NCBI RefSeq assembly: GCF_900110185.1
Contig: NZ_FOCT01000018.1
Span: forward strand, 1-57,521
Source of the DNA: Nitrosospira multiformis
GTDB lineage: Bacteria > Pseudomonadota > Gammaproteobacteria > Burkholderiales > Nitrosomonadaceae
DNA length: 57,521 nucleotides
Reading direction: 5' to 3'
The notes under the pieces were generated by a model that had not been told where the DNA came from, did no database searches, and saw only the letters and a list, made by a program, of their open reading frames with translations. Position 1 is the first letter of the stretch. Each line of letters begins with the position of its first letter. The position numbers and the translations under genes were made by a program. Shown piece after piece: positions 32,666 through 42,345 of this stretch.

Positions 32666-33829
32666 TCAGTTTCGTGAAGAAATACTACTGATACGAACCC
32701 TGTCTCCGTTTGAAATTCCATCCGGTGGATTTTCGATAATACGATCGTCAGACCTCAAACCTGCGCCGAGTTCGACGAGTTTGCCCAGGTCACGCATGAT
32801 CATGACAGGTTTCAGTACAACCCTGTCATCAAGATCAATCGTTGCCACACTTAAACCTGCCTTGTTGAATATCAGAGCACTTGCCGGTACGCTCATCGTA
32901 GGTCTGTTATTAGGCAACTTGAAATTCACATTTGTAAATCCGCCTGGAAGTAACTCTCCCCTCGCATTGTCGATCTGGATTTGTATCTGGGTTGCACCGG
33001 ACACATTATTGACAGCTTGTGCCGATGCAACAACAGCAGCAGTATAGGTCTTGCCTGGATGTTCCGGTACAGTGATAGTTACCGTGGTGCCGGGGGAGAT
33101 GTCGGGTACGTAAACCTGCGGCACATTGACATATACACGCAACATTCTTGTGTTTGATACCTCGAAAAGCTCTTGCCCTGCTCCACTGCCGCTGTTTATG
33201 AGTGCACCGATGTCTGTTAGACGGGCAGTGATGAGCCCATCAAAAGGCGCAGTGATACGGGCAAAAGATTTCAATGCCTGCAGGCGATCCACATTTGCAC
33301 GAGCAGCATTAACCAATGCTTGCTTTGTCATGAAATCACCCGTTTTTTCCGCGACTGCCTGCTTTGAAACATAGCCGGAATTCAATAACGCTTCCCATCG
33401 TTCCGCAGTAGTCTTTGCAAGCGATGCGGTCGCCTCTGAACTGGCAAGATCAGCCTTTGCTTGTAACAACTGCTGATCGAGATCTGGCGTCTCGATCTCG
33501 GCGAGCAATTGCCCGGCCTTCACCTGAGTTCCGATATCCGCTTTCCAGCTTTTCAGATAGCCATTTACGCGCGCATATAGGATTGCGCGGGAATATGGCT
33601 GCAGACGACCCGGTAAATCAAGGGAGATAATATTTTCCTGTATGCCGGGTGTAATGACTGCGACAACGGGAATTGCCTGTTCGCTCGTCCAGTTGCGCAG
33701 CTGCTTGCTTGCAGAGGCACGACTAATAAGACCAATTGTAACTGTAGCAACGAGGATGATTATCGCAGCTGTACCAAAAACAAGGAGTCGTCGAGTTGAG
33801 ATTCGGGACTCGGAAGAGTCAGGTAGCAT
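32666..33829 (-). CDS. RND efflux periplasmic adaptor (membrane fusion protein)
   Basis: It links an RND pump to an outer-membrane channel. From ATG 33829 (MLPDSSESRISTRRLLVFGT) it has an N-terminal anchor, the lipoyl half-motif GRLQPYSRAILYARVNGYLK with GTQVKAGQLLAEIETPDLDQ, a coiled-coil hairpin (LLQAKADLASSEATASLAKT), the second lipoyl half (ITAPFDGLITARLTDIGALI) and beta-barrel domains. ATG 33829 overlaps the RND stop by 11 nt. ATG 33883 is also in frame and would overlap by 65 nt; neither has a good ribosome site, in line with coupling. Confidence 0.87.
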   Translation of the reverse strand: MLPDSSESRISTRRLLVFGTAAIIILVATVTIGLISRASASKQLRNWTSEQAIPVVAVITPGIQENIISLDLPGRLQPYSRAILYARVNGYLKSWKADIGTQVKAGQLLAEIETPDLDQQLLQAKADLASSEATASLAKTTAERWEALLNSGYVSKQAVAEKTGDFMTKQALVNAARANVDRLQALKSFARITAPFDGLITARLTDIGALINSGSGAGQELFEVSNTRMLRVYVNVPQVYVPDISPGTTVTITVPEHPGKTYTAAVVASAQAVNNVSGATQIQIQIDNARGELLPGGFTNVNFKLPNNRPTMSVPASALIFNKAGLSVATIDLDDRVVLKPVMIMRDLGKLVELGAGLRSDDRIIENPPDGISNGDRVRISSISSRN

Positions 33830-36800
33830 CGGCTTTTGGGGCGTCGAAGGTGGCAGATATGCGTTTCTTGGCATGCCGTTCATGTATAACGCTAAAAACG
33901 ACAGGAATGAAAATCAACGTTGCAACTGTGGCAAAAACCAGGCCTCCAATCACAGCCTGGCCCAGCGGGGCATTCTGCTCACCGCCCTCGCCGAGGCCTA
34001 ACGCCATGGGCAGCATTCCTATGACCATTGCAAGAGCGGTCATCAGGACCGGCCGACAACGCACGACGCCGGCTTCCAGCGCAGCTGCGGTAGCGTCTCC
34101 AATCACATCTAACCGTTCCCGTGCGAAACTGATCATCAGCACGCTATTCGCGGTTGCTACACCCATGCACATGATTGCGCCGGTTAAGGCTGGCACCGAG
34201 ATTGGAGTATGCGTAATGAACAGCATCCATACGATTCCAGCGAGCGCAGCAGGCAATGCGGTGATGATAACGAATGGATCAGTCCAGGACTGGAAGTTCA
34301 CAACGATCAGTAGATAGATAAATACGATTGCGCCAAGCAAACCAAACAACAATCCGGAGAAGGCACTTTCCATGGTTTTTACTTGGCCAAGCAGTAAGAT
34401 TCTTGACCCTTTTGGCACTTCACCTGCAGTATCGGCAAGGATGCGACGAAGGTCACTTGCCACCGCCCCGAGATCTCTTCCTTGCGTCGTCGCATGGATT
34501 TGCACCATCGGTTGAATATCATATTGGCTGACCAATGCATTACCGCTGGTACGTGTGAAACTCGCAAGTCCGCCAAGCACTTGTGAATTGCCGTCATTAC
34601 CTCCGATCGGAATGTCTGCAAGAGCGGCGAGTGTGTCGAGGCGATACTGCGGTGTTTGCATCACTATCGGATATTGCACGCCGTTCTGGGGATTTAGCCA
34701 AAAGGTGGGTGCAACTTGACTGCTGCCAGCGAGATTGGCCACCAAACTATTCGTGACATCACGCATGGTTATTCCCATTTCTTGTGCACGGGTTCGGTCA
34801 ACGTCCACGTTAAAAACAGGTCTTCTACGGGACTGCTGGATACGAACATCCACAACGCCGGAAATCGCCCTGATCTTGGGCAGCAACGATCCGGCATAGT
34901 CAAAATTTGCTTCCAGGTTGGCGCCGCGGATCTGCAGTTCGATTGGCGCAGGCGAACCGAAATTCAGGATTTGGCTTACGATATCAGCCGGGGGAAATGA
35001 AAATGCCACCCCTGGAAACTGGCGCGGCAACTCTTCGCGCAGCTGGCGCACATAATCTTCAGTACGTTGATGGCCTGGATTCAGCGCAATCTGGATATCC
35101 CCATCCTGAGTACCCATCACCCCCGTGTTGTTGTAAGTCAAGTTGATGCTACTCGGAGGAAGACCGATATTGTCCACCATTACGTCGATTTCATCGGGTG
35201 GAATGATTTTCCGGATGGATTTCTGAATCTGGGCAAATTGATTGGCGCTCTCCTCCACACGGGTGCCAACCGGGGTACGCACATGCATCAGAATCTGGCC
35301 GCTGTCCACTGTGGGAAAGAAATTTTCCCCTAAAAAGGGTAACAACAAAAAAGAAGCAAGCACGAATACGAGAAATCCACCTATGAACGGGTACCGGTGT
35401 GCCAGCGTAAATTCCAGATATTCACGGTAACGGGCTCGAAAATGTTCAAAGCGTGCTTCGAAGCGGCGCTGAAAATGGACTAGCGGGTTGCGTGATGATT
35501 GACTCTCATCCCTGGATGAATGCGGATGCAATAAATACTTGGACATGGTTGGGACAAGAGTACGAGAGAGAATGAAAGACCACGCAACTGAAAACATGAC
35601 TGCCATTGCCATTGGTACGAATAGAAAGCGCGCAACTCCTTCCAGAAAGAACATCGGCACAAAAACGATACAGATACACAACAAGGACACGAAAGCCGGT
35701 GTTGCGATTTGCGCAGCTCCATCCATGATCGCTTCCTCAACTTCCTTCCCCTGTTCCAAATGCAGATTGATACTCTCGATGGTCACAGTTGCATCATCGA
35801 CAAGTATGCCAACAGCAAGAGCAAGTCCGCCAAGCGTCATGATGTTGATCGTTTCCCCCAAGGCTGCAAGGCAGATGATGGCTCCGAGAATGGATAAGGG
35901 AATCGATACCGCCACGATTACCGTTGACCGCCAGCTGCCGAGAAACAACAGTATCATGATGCTTGTCAATAAAGCCGCGATACCCCCTTCCAGCACGACG
36001 CCATTGATTGCTGCCCGCACAAAAAACGATTGGTCATTGATGGGCTTGATCTCGAGATTTTCCGGCAGAGCAGGTTTTATTTCATCCAACTTGGCGCGGA
36101 TGCCAGCAACGATGGCAAGTGTGGAGGTCATGCCGTTTTTCAATATGGTCATTACCACCGAGCGCGTGCCATCGACATGCACGATATTGGTCTGCGGCGC
36201 ATTGCCGTCACGAATATGCGCCACATCACGGATATAGATTGTTGCGTTGTTGACAACCTTGATGGGGAGATTACCGAGATCCTCGATTGCAGTGGCCACA
36301 TTGTTCAGTTGAAGCGTGTACTCAAATGCATCTATTTTCTGTGTACCTATGGGTGTAACCAGGTTTTGTGCGGCAAGGGCGTTTCCCACATCCTGTGCGC
36401 TTAACCCGCGTGCTTGTAGTGCTTCCTGATCGAGATCGATCTGTATCTGCCGGGTTTTTCCACCATATGGAAACGGAATCGCAGCACCGGGTACGGTCAC
36501 CAGCCGCAAGCGGATGGTGTTCAGGGCAAGATCAGCGAGAGCCTGCTCGGACATGCCCTTGCCAGATAGCGCGAGCTGAAGGATGGGGACTGTCGCGGCG
36601 TTATAGTTGAGAATCAGTGGAGGCGTTGTTCCCTGTGGCATCTGCCGCACCACGGTTTGCGAGATCGCTGTAACCTGGGCATTGGCGACTGCTATGTCTA
36701 CGCCAGGCTGAAAAAAGATTTTGACAATTCCAGAACCCACATAAGAATTCGCTTCGATATGCTCGATGTCATTGACTGTCGTCGTCAATGAACGCTGAAA

Positions 36801-37001
36801 CAGCGTAGTAATACGTCCCGCCATCTCGTCCGGGGGCAAGCCAGTGTATTGCCATACAACCGCAATTACTGGAATACGAATATCCGGGAAGATATCGGTT
36901 GGAGTCCGAAAAACTGTAAGGGGGCCCAGAATCAGGAGGAGAAGTGCCAGTACGATGAATGTATACGGGCGCCGCAAGGCAACCCGGACAATCTCAATCA
37001 C
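33819..37001 (-). CDS. RND family efflux transporter (AcrB/HAE1-like)
   Basis: A 1060-aa inner-membrane proton antiporter. It has the first helix YTFIVLALLLLILGPLTV, the DIFPDIRIPVIAVVWQYTGL entry, NGMTSTLAIVAGIRAKLDEI, the proton-relay region GGLALAVGILVDDATVTIES with adjacent acidic residues, and a repeated second half (PFIGGFLVFVLASFLLLPFL; GAIMCMGVATANSVLMISFA). VVDDAT-type Asp pairs are as in multidrug pumps rather than the CusA metal type. It is first in its operon; no outer-membrane factor gene follows. Confidence 0.9.
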   Translation of the reverse strand: MIEIVRVALRRPYTFIVLALLLLILGPLTVFRTPTDIFPDIRIPVIAVVWQYTGLPPDEMAGRITTLFQRSLTTTVNDIEHIEANSYVGSGIVKIFFQPGVDIAVANAQVTAISQTVVRQMPQGTTPPLILNYNAATVPILQLALSGKGMSEQALADLALNTIRLRLVTVPGAAIPFPYGGKTRQIQIDLDQEALQARGLSAQDVGNALAAQNLVTPIGTQKIDAFEYTLQLNNVATAIEDLGNLPIKVVNNATIYIRDVAHIRDGNAPQTNIVHVDGTRSVVMTILKNGMTSTLAIVAGIRAKLDEIKPALPENLEIKPINDQSFFVRAAINGVVLEGGIAALLTSIMILLFLGSWRSTVIVAVSIPLSILGAIICLAALGETINIMTLGGLALAVGILVDDATVTIESINLHLEQGKEVEEAIMDGAAQIATPAFVSLLCICIVFVPMFFLEGVARFLFVPMAMAVMFSVAWSFILSRTLVPTMSKYLLHPHSSRDESQSSRNPLVHFQRRFEARFEHFRARYREYLEFTLAHRYPFIGGFLVFVLASFLLLPFLGENFFPTVDSGQILMHVRTPVGTRVEESANQFAQIQKSIRKIIPPDEIDVMVDNIGLPPSSINLTYNNTGVMGTQDGDIQIALNPGHQRTEDYVRQLREELPRQFPGVAFSFPPADIVSQILNFGSPAPIELQIRGANLEANFDYAGSLLPKIRAISGVVDVRIQQSRRRPVFNVDVDRTRAQEMGITMRDVTNSLVANLAGSSQVAPTFWLNPQNGVQYPIVMQTPQYRLDTLAALADIPIGGNDGNSQVLGGLASFTRTSGNALVSQYDIQPMVQIHATTQGRDLGAVASDLRRILADTAGEVPKGSRILLLGQVKTMESAFSGLLFGLLGAIVFIYLLIVVNFQSWTDPFVIITALPAALAGIVWMLFITHTPISVPALTGAIMCMGVATANSVLMISFARERLDVIGDATAAALEAGVVRCRPVLMTALAMVIGMLPMALGLGEGGEQNAPLGQAVIGGLVFATVATLIFIPVVFSVIHERHAKKRISATFDAPKADAT

Positions 37002-37655
37002 GAGATTCTTTCTATCGAAGCAAGCTTCCCAAAAGGAAGAGTGTCAGGAATCATAGACGAGTAGATAATTTTCTTGAGAAACGAGTTACCGGTATCAGGA
37101 ATTTTTCCAGGCCCGTTAAGCACGGGATAGGTGGTAAGGCTCAATGCGGCACCGTTAAAAATGCAGTAGTTCGGATTTAATCTGCCAGTAGAGCCTTGCC
37201 AAAAGCGGGGTTACCAGTTCAATAGAGGTTTGCGAATCTTTATCAAATTGAGCGCTGAAAACGCAAAAGAATAGCCCCCATGAGTAGTTTTCAACAAAAC
37301 GTTATCAAGCACAAGGCAGATCTACTTAATCTTGCAGCGAGTTTGGCAATGTATCGCACGCCTGCAAGGTGAAAGTTTTTCTCACGATGCCTTTTAGTGC
37401 CACCTATCGATGATGGAATCAGGAGGTATTGACGCCCTGATTGATCCCCCTGATTGACGCAATCACAAAAAAACTAATCCCAAATCTTATTGCGATATTT
37501 TGATTTATAATTTTTGTGGCCGGTATTGGATGATCTGGTCGATAAATCATGCTATTACGGGCTGGCACGACGATCTTATACCTCATTGAGGAAATATTAT
37601 TTTCCTTATAAAGCTCATTAAGGGACTATTGGAAATTAACCGAGGAGATATCAGC
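37002..37655. other. Non-coding gap between divergent genes
   Basis: About 650 bases without a supported gene. It contains TGGCACG near 37582, a -24-like match whose -12 part does not fit. The short plus-strand frame at 36959-37180 is a shadow of the RND gene. Otherwise nothing is seen. Confidence 0.45.
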
Positions 37656-37949
37656 ATGATCCAAAAACGAAAAATGAGATCTATTATTGCAATCGTTCCT
37701 TTTTTAATTGGCATGACTGGTTTCGCAACCAGTGCGGCAGGTGGAGATGAGGGAGACAATCCTTCTGTAATGAAAAAAGAACAAGACGGTAGTGTCAGTA
37801 AAGCAGAATTCATGAAACACCACGAGTGGATGTTTGACCAGAACGACAAAGACAAAAATGGTAAGCTTGATCCAGATGAAATGAAAAACCTGCACAAAAT
37901 GGTGAGTAAAATGCATGGGCGGCATGAGCACTCTGGGCATAAAAACTAG
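37656..37949 (+). CDS. Exported EF-hand protein
   Basis: A 97-aa product from ATG 37656, 8 nt after GAGGAG. The signal peptide is SIIAIVPFLIGMTGFATSAA. Two EF-hand-like loops follow: a degenerate one near KKEQDGSVSKAEFMKHH and a canonical 12-residue loop DQNDKDKNGKLDPDEM (Asp/Asn/Asp/Lys/Asp...Glu). The C-terminus is His-rich (MHGRHEHSGHKN), which may bind metals as well as Ca2+. It is a small calcium-responsive periplasmic protein of unknown partner. Confidence 0.78.
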   Translation: MIQKRKMRSIIAIVPFLIGMTGFATSAAGGDEGDNPSVMKKEQDGSVSKAEFMKHHEWMFDQNDKDKNGKLDPDEMKNLHKMVSKMHGRHEHSGHKN

Positions 37950-37977
37950 CCAGCAGCGTATCCGTAATTTATTCAAA

Positions 37978-38013
37978 GCCTTGGTCGATATCTCTTACGC
38001 TGTCGACCAAGGC
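37978..38013. terminator. Hairpin between EF-hand gene and the TonB receptor
   Basis: GCCTTGGTCGA (37978-37988) pairs with TCGACCAAGGC (38003-38013) over a 14-nt loop. The stem is strong and lies between convergent genes. The T-run is weak, so it is either a bidirectional terminator or a mRNA-end stabiliser. Confidence 0.6.
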
Positions 38014-38060
38014 CTAGGCATCGCGTGATTGGCGGGCTGAGCGCATAAAGGTTTCTTTTT

Positions 38061-39561
38061 TTAATAATTAAACCTCAACTGCACGAAGTAGGTTCGCTGG
38101 GGAAAAGGATGGAATATCCAGTATTTGTCATTGTTGACATTATTAATCCCCCCAATCGCGGTCACTTGCTTCGTAATTTTGTATCTTGCGACCAGATCGG
38201 CGACGAGATAACTCGTCAATCCCGTGTAGGCAAAACCATTGGTATCCGTGTTGTTCAATTGACCGAACTGGCCGCTGCTGTAGCGAACATTCACTGAAGC
38301 ACTGAAATTTTCATTAGCTCGATAGGTGACTACGGCGTTTGCCCGCCAGGTAGGGAGTCGGGGCTGATGCTTTCCGGTCGATGGTACCGCGGCGTTGGGA
38401 TTGGTTGCGGTAGGGCCTAAGGCTGCTGCTGCCGCGTCCGCCGCTCGATTATCCTCTATTCTGGAATCCACCCAGGTGAGATTGCCAAGAATATCCAGTC
38501 CTTTAATCACCGCATCAGTTTTTTCCCCGGAAACTTCGACGCCATAAGTATCGATTTCTCCGACGTTCGATATAAAAGTAGATTGAACAGTTTGATTGGT
38601 AAGCGGATTGGTGATTAACCCGGTCTGGGAAAAAATGGCATTTTTGACGCGCTCCTGAAACAGGCTCACGCGAAACCTTCCCTTGTCCACAAAGTACTCG
38701 CCGGACAATTCCGAGGCTAATGCCTCTTCAGGCTTCAAGTTCGGATTTCCATTAACGGATATGGCCGTAGCCCCAGTACCGACTGTAGTGGTCTGGAACA
38801 ATTCCGTGGCAGTTGCGTAACGATAAGCCTGTCCGATTGCGGCACCAATTCTGATTTGTTGCATCGGAGTCCAGGTCAATTTCGCCTTGGGCGAAAAGTT
38901 GACAGAGCTTTTATCAGCCTGGTTTACCGTCTGGAGCGAACCTGCCACTGTAGTCGTGTTTACCCCATCGTAGGCGTGCCAGGATTCCAGGCGCCCACCT
39001 ATAGTAAAGTTCCAGTTCTCGTGGAAATCCCAGGCATCCTGAATCCAGTAACCTTCGGTCTGGGTCTTTCCGGTGGAATTTGTGAAAATACTTTGACCAC
39101 CGCCGCTTTGCCAATCGCCGGTATTGAATACGGGATTCTTCAGCGTATATAAATCATGGTGAAAACCGAAGCTGATTTCATGATAACCAAGAAGATCGGT
39201 TCTCGGCCTCCAAATACCTTTTGCATCCACCGTGTGCCAACCAGAGCCGGTCAAGCTCGTGATCCTGCCAGGTGCATTGCCGCCAAACGCGAGAGTGGGA
39301 TCAACTGTGGGTGCCCGAACCGTATCCTTGCCAAAATCAATCACGCTGCCGGTCAACTCCCAATCAAAAACTCCCCCAGTATTGGATCGAAGATTGATTC
39401 CGTGCGACCAGGTTCTCTGATCAGTCTGGTTTCCGGCGAAAGTGGGACTATTGTTTATTGTTGTCTTCTGGCGGTAGCGCCGGCTCATCGGCTGCTGCGA
39501 CAAAGGATATGCCGGCTCCGCAAGCCAGAGCAAAAAGGGTGAGTCTTCGCTGGATATTCAA
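38061..39561 (-). pseudogene. TonB-dependent outer-membrane receptor lacking its plug
   Basis: The long frame (to 38061) holds only beta-barrel sequence: NFTIGGRLESWHAYDG, RIGAAIGQAYRYATATELFQ, NPNLKPEEALASELSGEYFV and the C-terminal strand RTYFVQLRFNY ending in Tyr. No plug (TonB box, WxRG-type motifs) precedes it. A separate frame upstream from TTG 39561 encodes a signal peptide (RRLTLFALACGAGISFVAAA-DEP) and then hits a stop near 39451. The two frames meet around 39450-39480, so about 0.7 kb or more including the plug was deleted. Import through it should be lost. Iron or another substrate cannot be told. Confidence 0.78.
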
Positions 39562-39720
39562 TTTATATTTGCTTAACTAGCAGCCTTTTCTAGGCTTTGC
39601 CGCAACTTTTTCCAGTCTGTTCGTGAGGGGGGAAGCTGTGATTCGCTAGAGTGGGTCTTATTTTCAGATATGCGGATAACTTCTCTTTCGAGCAATACCT
39701 TTCAGTAAATCGAGCGCGAG

Positions 39721-39764
39721 AGTAACCCATTTTGGTTACTGCAGGAATGCGACAAATTGTCGCA
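39721..39764. promoter_or_regulatory. TGCGACAAATTGTCGCA palindrome, copy 2
   Basis: AGTAACC-N6-GGTTACT (39721-39740) is followed at once by the 17-bp palindrome TGCGACAAATTGTCGCA (39748-39764). The latter shares 19 of 20 bases with 3224-3243. It lies between the Fur box and the receptor gene, so it could be an operator for the receptor. Confidence 0.45.
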
Positions 39765-39902
39765 GCCTACGGATGTCGCCAGTTCTACTGAGAGTGCAGC
39801 TACTGCAAGCGCAGCTACACGCCAATCTACTGCGTGTTCTGTTCCTCTTGTTCTCTGAGGTTGCTAATTCCTCTTGTTTTTCTCCAGTCTTGTAAATATA
39901 AT

Positions 39903-39921
39903 AAGAATCATTATCATTATC
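39903..39921 (-). promoter_or_regulatory. Fur box
   Basis: On the minus strand GATAATGATAATGATTCTT matches the 19-bp Fur consensus at about 15 positions, with repeated GATAAT units. It points to iron control of the receptor gene, although the start lies about 340 bp downstream. Confidence 0.65.
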
Positions 39922-40313
39922 ATTTCTTCTTAAGGGAGACACAGGTTATCCGTTACCGCTGGTTACTCCTTCTTCCAGCGGTCTTTTAGCCAGCCAGCCC
40001 CGCCCGCGGCAAGCCAGCCATATTTTTATTCAGAAAGCCGCCCGTTATTCGGGCGAGCTTCATATTGTTTAATTAAAAGATATTCCTGAGATCCACCTTC
40101 ATCGCGCAATCGGTCGCCCAGATTATCGAGCCCCTGTGAATCAAACAGTGATGACTGCATATTTGCTCCAAGAAAGTCCTGGAAATTCCGGGACTGAAAG
40201 AAGAATTTAATAACTCAAAGGGAAGGTGATATCTGCGAATCGAGTTGGATCAAAGAATGCCGCGATAAAAATAGATGAACTTCAAAAATTAATAACCTGA
40301 TTGGAGATAACAA
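39922..40313. other. Leader region of the second PEP-CTERM gene
   Basis: No gene. It holds a GC-rich part near 40000 and, 54 bp before the PEP-CTERM gene, a sequence with sigma54 spacing (40246-40260). Confidence 0.4.
40246..40260 (+). promoter_or_regulatory. Sigma54-type promoter candidate for the PEP-CTERM gene
   Basis: TGGATCAAAGAATGC has the required GG-N10-GC core. The -24 element is weak (TGGAT for TGGCA). RpoN control of PEP-CTERM genes is known in floc-forming betaproteobacteria, which gives the match some prior weight. Confidence 0.3.
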
Positions 40314-41027
40314 ATGAAGTTGAATACGATCCATTTCAAAAAAATAGCCGTTTCCGTGCCATTACTTACATTGGCTCTTCTCGCCAATCCAGTACACGCC
40401 GTTGACTGGACTGAGATCGGTGATGCAGGGCAACTGGTGAGTACGGCACAAATGCCGACAGGTGATGAAGGCCGGCTGAGAAACATCTACGGAACCATTT
40501 CGACCAATAATGATGTGGATCTGTTCAGAATCTACATTTCCAATCCCACTACATTCTCTGCGGGTGTCAGCTCTACCAGTGGCAACCTTGATTCGGGACT
40601 CATCCTGTTTAACGAGGGAGGGTATGCGCTATATGGAAATGATGATGCCATGCTTGGTATGCATACCTCAAGCTTGCCGGCAGGTCACATGAATGGGCCG
40701 CAGGGACCGGGCTGGTATAATCTGGCAATATTTGCCCTTGGCACGCCACCCGTCGGCGGCGATGGCTTTACGCCCGACCACTATATGTTTCCCAATGTAA
40801 GCTCTCCTTATACCCAGATCCTTACCGCGACAGGGCCTGGAGGAGCATCGCCCCTGACGGGATGGGCACAATTAGAGGATACGGTTGCGCTCAACGGGGA
40901 TTACCGCATAAGACTTTCAGGAGTAACGGTCTCCCCGGTTCCCGAACCGGAAACCTATGCCATGCTGCTTGCTGGTCTGGGATTGATGGGAACGATGGTT
41001 CGGCGGAGAAAAGGATTTATTGGTTAA
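40314..41027 (+). CDS. PEP-CTERM sorted exported protein with DVxxF-type domain
   Basis: A 237-aa product from ATG 40314. GGAG lies 8 nt upstream. The signal peptide is SVPLLTLALLANPVHAVDW. The body has a bacterial pre-peptidase-type pattern (RLRNIYGTISTNNDVDLFRI, then YISNPTTFSAGVSST, LDSGLILFNEGGYALYGNDD) and ends YRIRLSGVTVSPVPEPE. The sorting signal is VPEPETYAMLLAGLGLMGTM followed by VRRRKG. It would be cut by an exosortase and deposited with exopolysaccharide. It is followed by a strong terminator. Confidence 0.9.
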   Translation: MKLNTIHFKKIAVSVPLLTLALLANPVHAVDWTEIGDAGQLVSTAQMPTGDEGRLRNIYGTISTNNDVDLFRIYISNPTTFSAGVSSTSGNLDSGLILFNEGGYALYGNDDAMLGMHTSSLPAGHMNGPQGPGWYNLAIFALGTPPVGGDGFTPDHYMFPNVSSPYTQILTATGPGGASPLTGWAQLEDTVALNGDYRIRLSGVTVSPVPEPETYAMLLAGLGLMGTMVRRRKGFIG

Positions 41028-41104
41028 CAGACTGATTTCCTATTTTGAATCCCGGAGATCCAGCTTATATAAGTGAATCCGGGGAATTGGCAATCTTCTG
41101 CTGG

Positions 41105-41143
41105 AAACCTTGTGGATAGCGTATTTCCATCCACAAGGTTTTT
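41105..41143 (+). terminator. Rho-independent terminator of the PEP-CTERM gene
   Basis: AAACCTTGTGGAT (41105-41117) pairs with ATCCACAAGGTTT (41129-41141), followed by TTTC. Thirteen perfect base pairs. Confidence 0.8.
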
Positions 41144-41367
41144 CATTTGGAAGGGCTGTAATGACTCCACTGCAACTACTACGCCATTATATCAAGCTAG
41201 GTATTCGAGCTTGCCTATGGCAAGAGAGTTTGCAGATTTCATCCTTGGTAAACTCCAAAGACGGTAGGTGTAATGAAGTAGATCGGAACAGGGTATGAGC
41301 CAGAAGCAGGAAGAATCAGTTAATATCAGGACAGGAGCAACGACTCTAATCGATAAAGCAAAGAATA

Positions 41368-42345
41368 ATGAAATCCCATGCCGAATTAATGTGCTCGCTG
41401 GCTGATAAGCATGATGTCCTCATTTCCCTGATTGGAGCAGCTCCAGTTCACTATGTTGATATGCCTGTTCATAGAAATATCGGTGATCTGCTAATCATGC
41501 TGGGTACGCTCCATTTCTTCAAGCTTCATAAATTGAAGATAAGTCTCAAGTCAGCATATTTTTCATACCGGTCGAGTTGGGCAAGGGCAGGGGACGTGAT
41601 TGTATTCCAAGGAGGAGGTAATTTTGGCGACCTTTACGAAGGGCCGCAGCAGGCGCGTCAATATGTAATTGAAAAGCTGTCAGGAAACAGAATAATCATC
41701 CTGCCTCAAACCATCCACTTTCGTTCCCAAGATGCATATATAGAATGCTGCAAGATTTTCTCTATGCATCCTGACCTTCATATTTGTGTCAGAGACCGTA
41801 AATCGTTGGAATTGGCGCTTCCCATGTCGCGGAACGTTTATCTTCTCCCCGACATGGCGCACCAGTTATGGCCGATACAGCGATCCTGTTCTTTGGAAAA
41901 ACATCATCTCGCGCTCTTGAGAGCTGATGCCGAGTCCGCAGGCGCAAATGTGACAAATTTCGACGTGCGCACTGACTGGCGGGAGTTGGTTGGGTGCAGA
42001 AATACGTGGATCCGGATGATAAGGGGTGTGCTGAGGGCATTACACATAACCCATCTTGACCGAAGACTTTTGTTCAATGAGGTAGATCTTTGGGTCAAGT
42101 ATTCGACGAAACTTGTAGGAGAAGCTATTGATCTTTTCAGCAGATTTGAAGTGATAACGACTGACAGGCTGCATGCTCACATTTTGTCTTGTCTGATGGG
42201 AATTCCAAATACGATCCTGAATAACTCCTATGGCAAAAATTGCTCTTACGTCAGCGAGTGGACCGGCTCGAGCAATATTGTGAATTTTTCAAGCGAAAAA
42301 GGTATACCAGCACCCCACGATTACTGCTTAGCTCCCAATATTTAA
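41368..42345 (+). CDS. Polysaccharide pyruvyl transferase family protein
   Basis: A 325-aa enzyme of the CsaB/ExoV-type family, which adds pyruvate ketals from PEP to sugars. Seen: MPVHRNIGDLLIMLGTLHFF, VIVFQGGGNFGDLYEGPQQA, NRIIILPQTIHFRSQ, and the late VITTDRLHAHILSCLMGIPN with NTILNNSYGKN. It is GT-B-like and cytoplasmic. The start at ATG 41368 is fixed by an upstream in-frame stop, though the ribosome site is weak. It converges with the next glycosyltransferase (4-nt overlap). Its substrate is probably the repeat unit made by the 41-48 kb genes. Confidence 0.85.
   Translation: MKSHAELMCSLADKHDVLISLIGAAPVHYVDMPVHRNIGDLLIMLGTLHFFKLHKLKISLKSAYFSYRSSWARAGDVIVFQGGGNFGDLYEGPQQARQYVIEKLSGNRIIILPQTIHFRSQDAYIECCKIFSMHPDLHICVRDRKSLELALPMSRNVYLLPDMAHQLWPIQRSCSLEKHHLALLRADAESAGANVTNFDVRTDWRELVGCRNTWIRMIRGVLRALHITHLDRRLLFNEVDLWVKYSTKLVGEAIDLFSRFEVITTDRLHAHILSCLMGIPNTILNNSYGKNCSYVSEWTGSSNIVNFSSEKGIPAPHDYCLAPNI

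Noticed and set aside
37582..37596. TGGCACG as a sigma54 promoter before the EF-hand gene
   Set aside because: The -12 part reads TCTT and lacks GC at the required spacing.
39736..39942. Minus-strand 68-codon frame over the Fur box
   Set aside because: Its Asn/Asp repeats come from the GATAAT units of the Fur box and it lacks a ribosome site.
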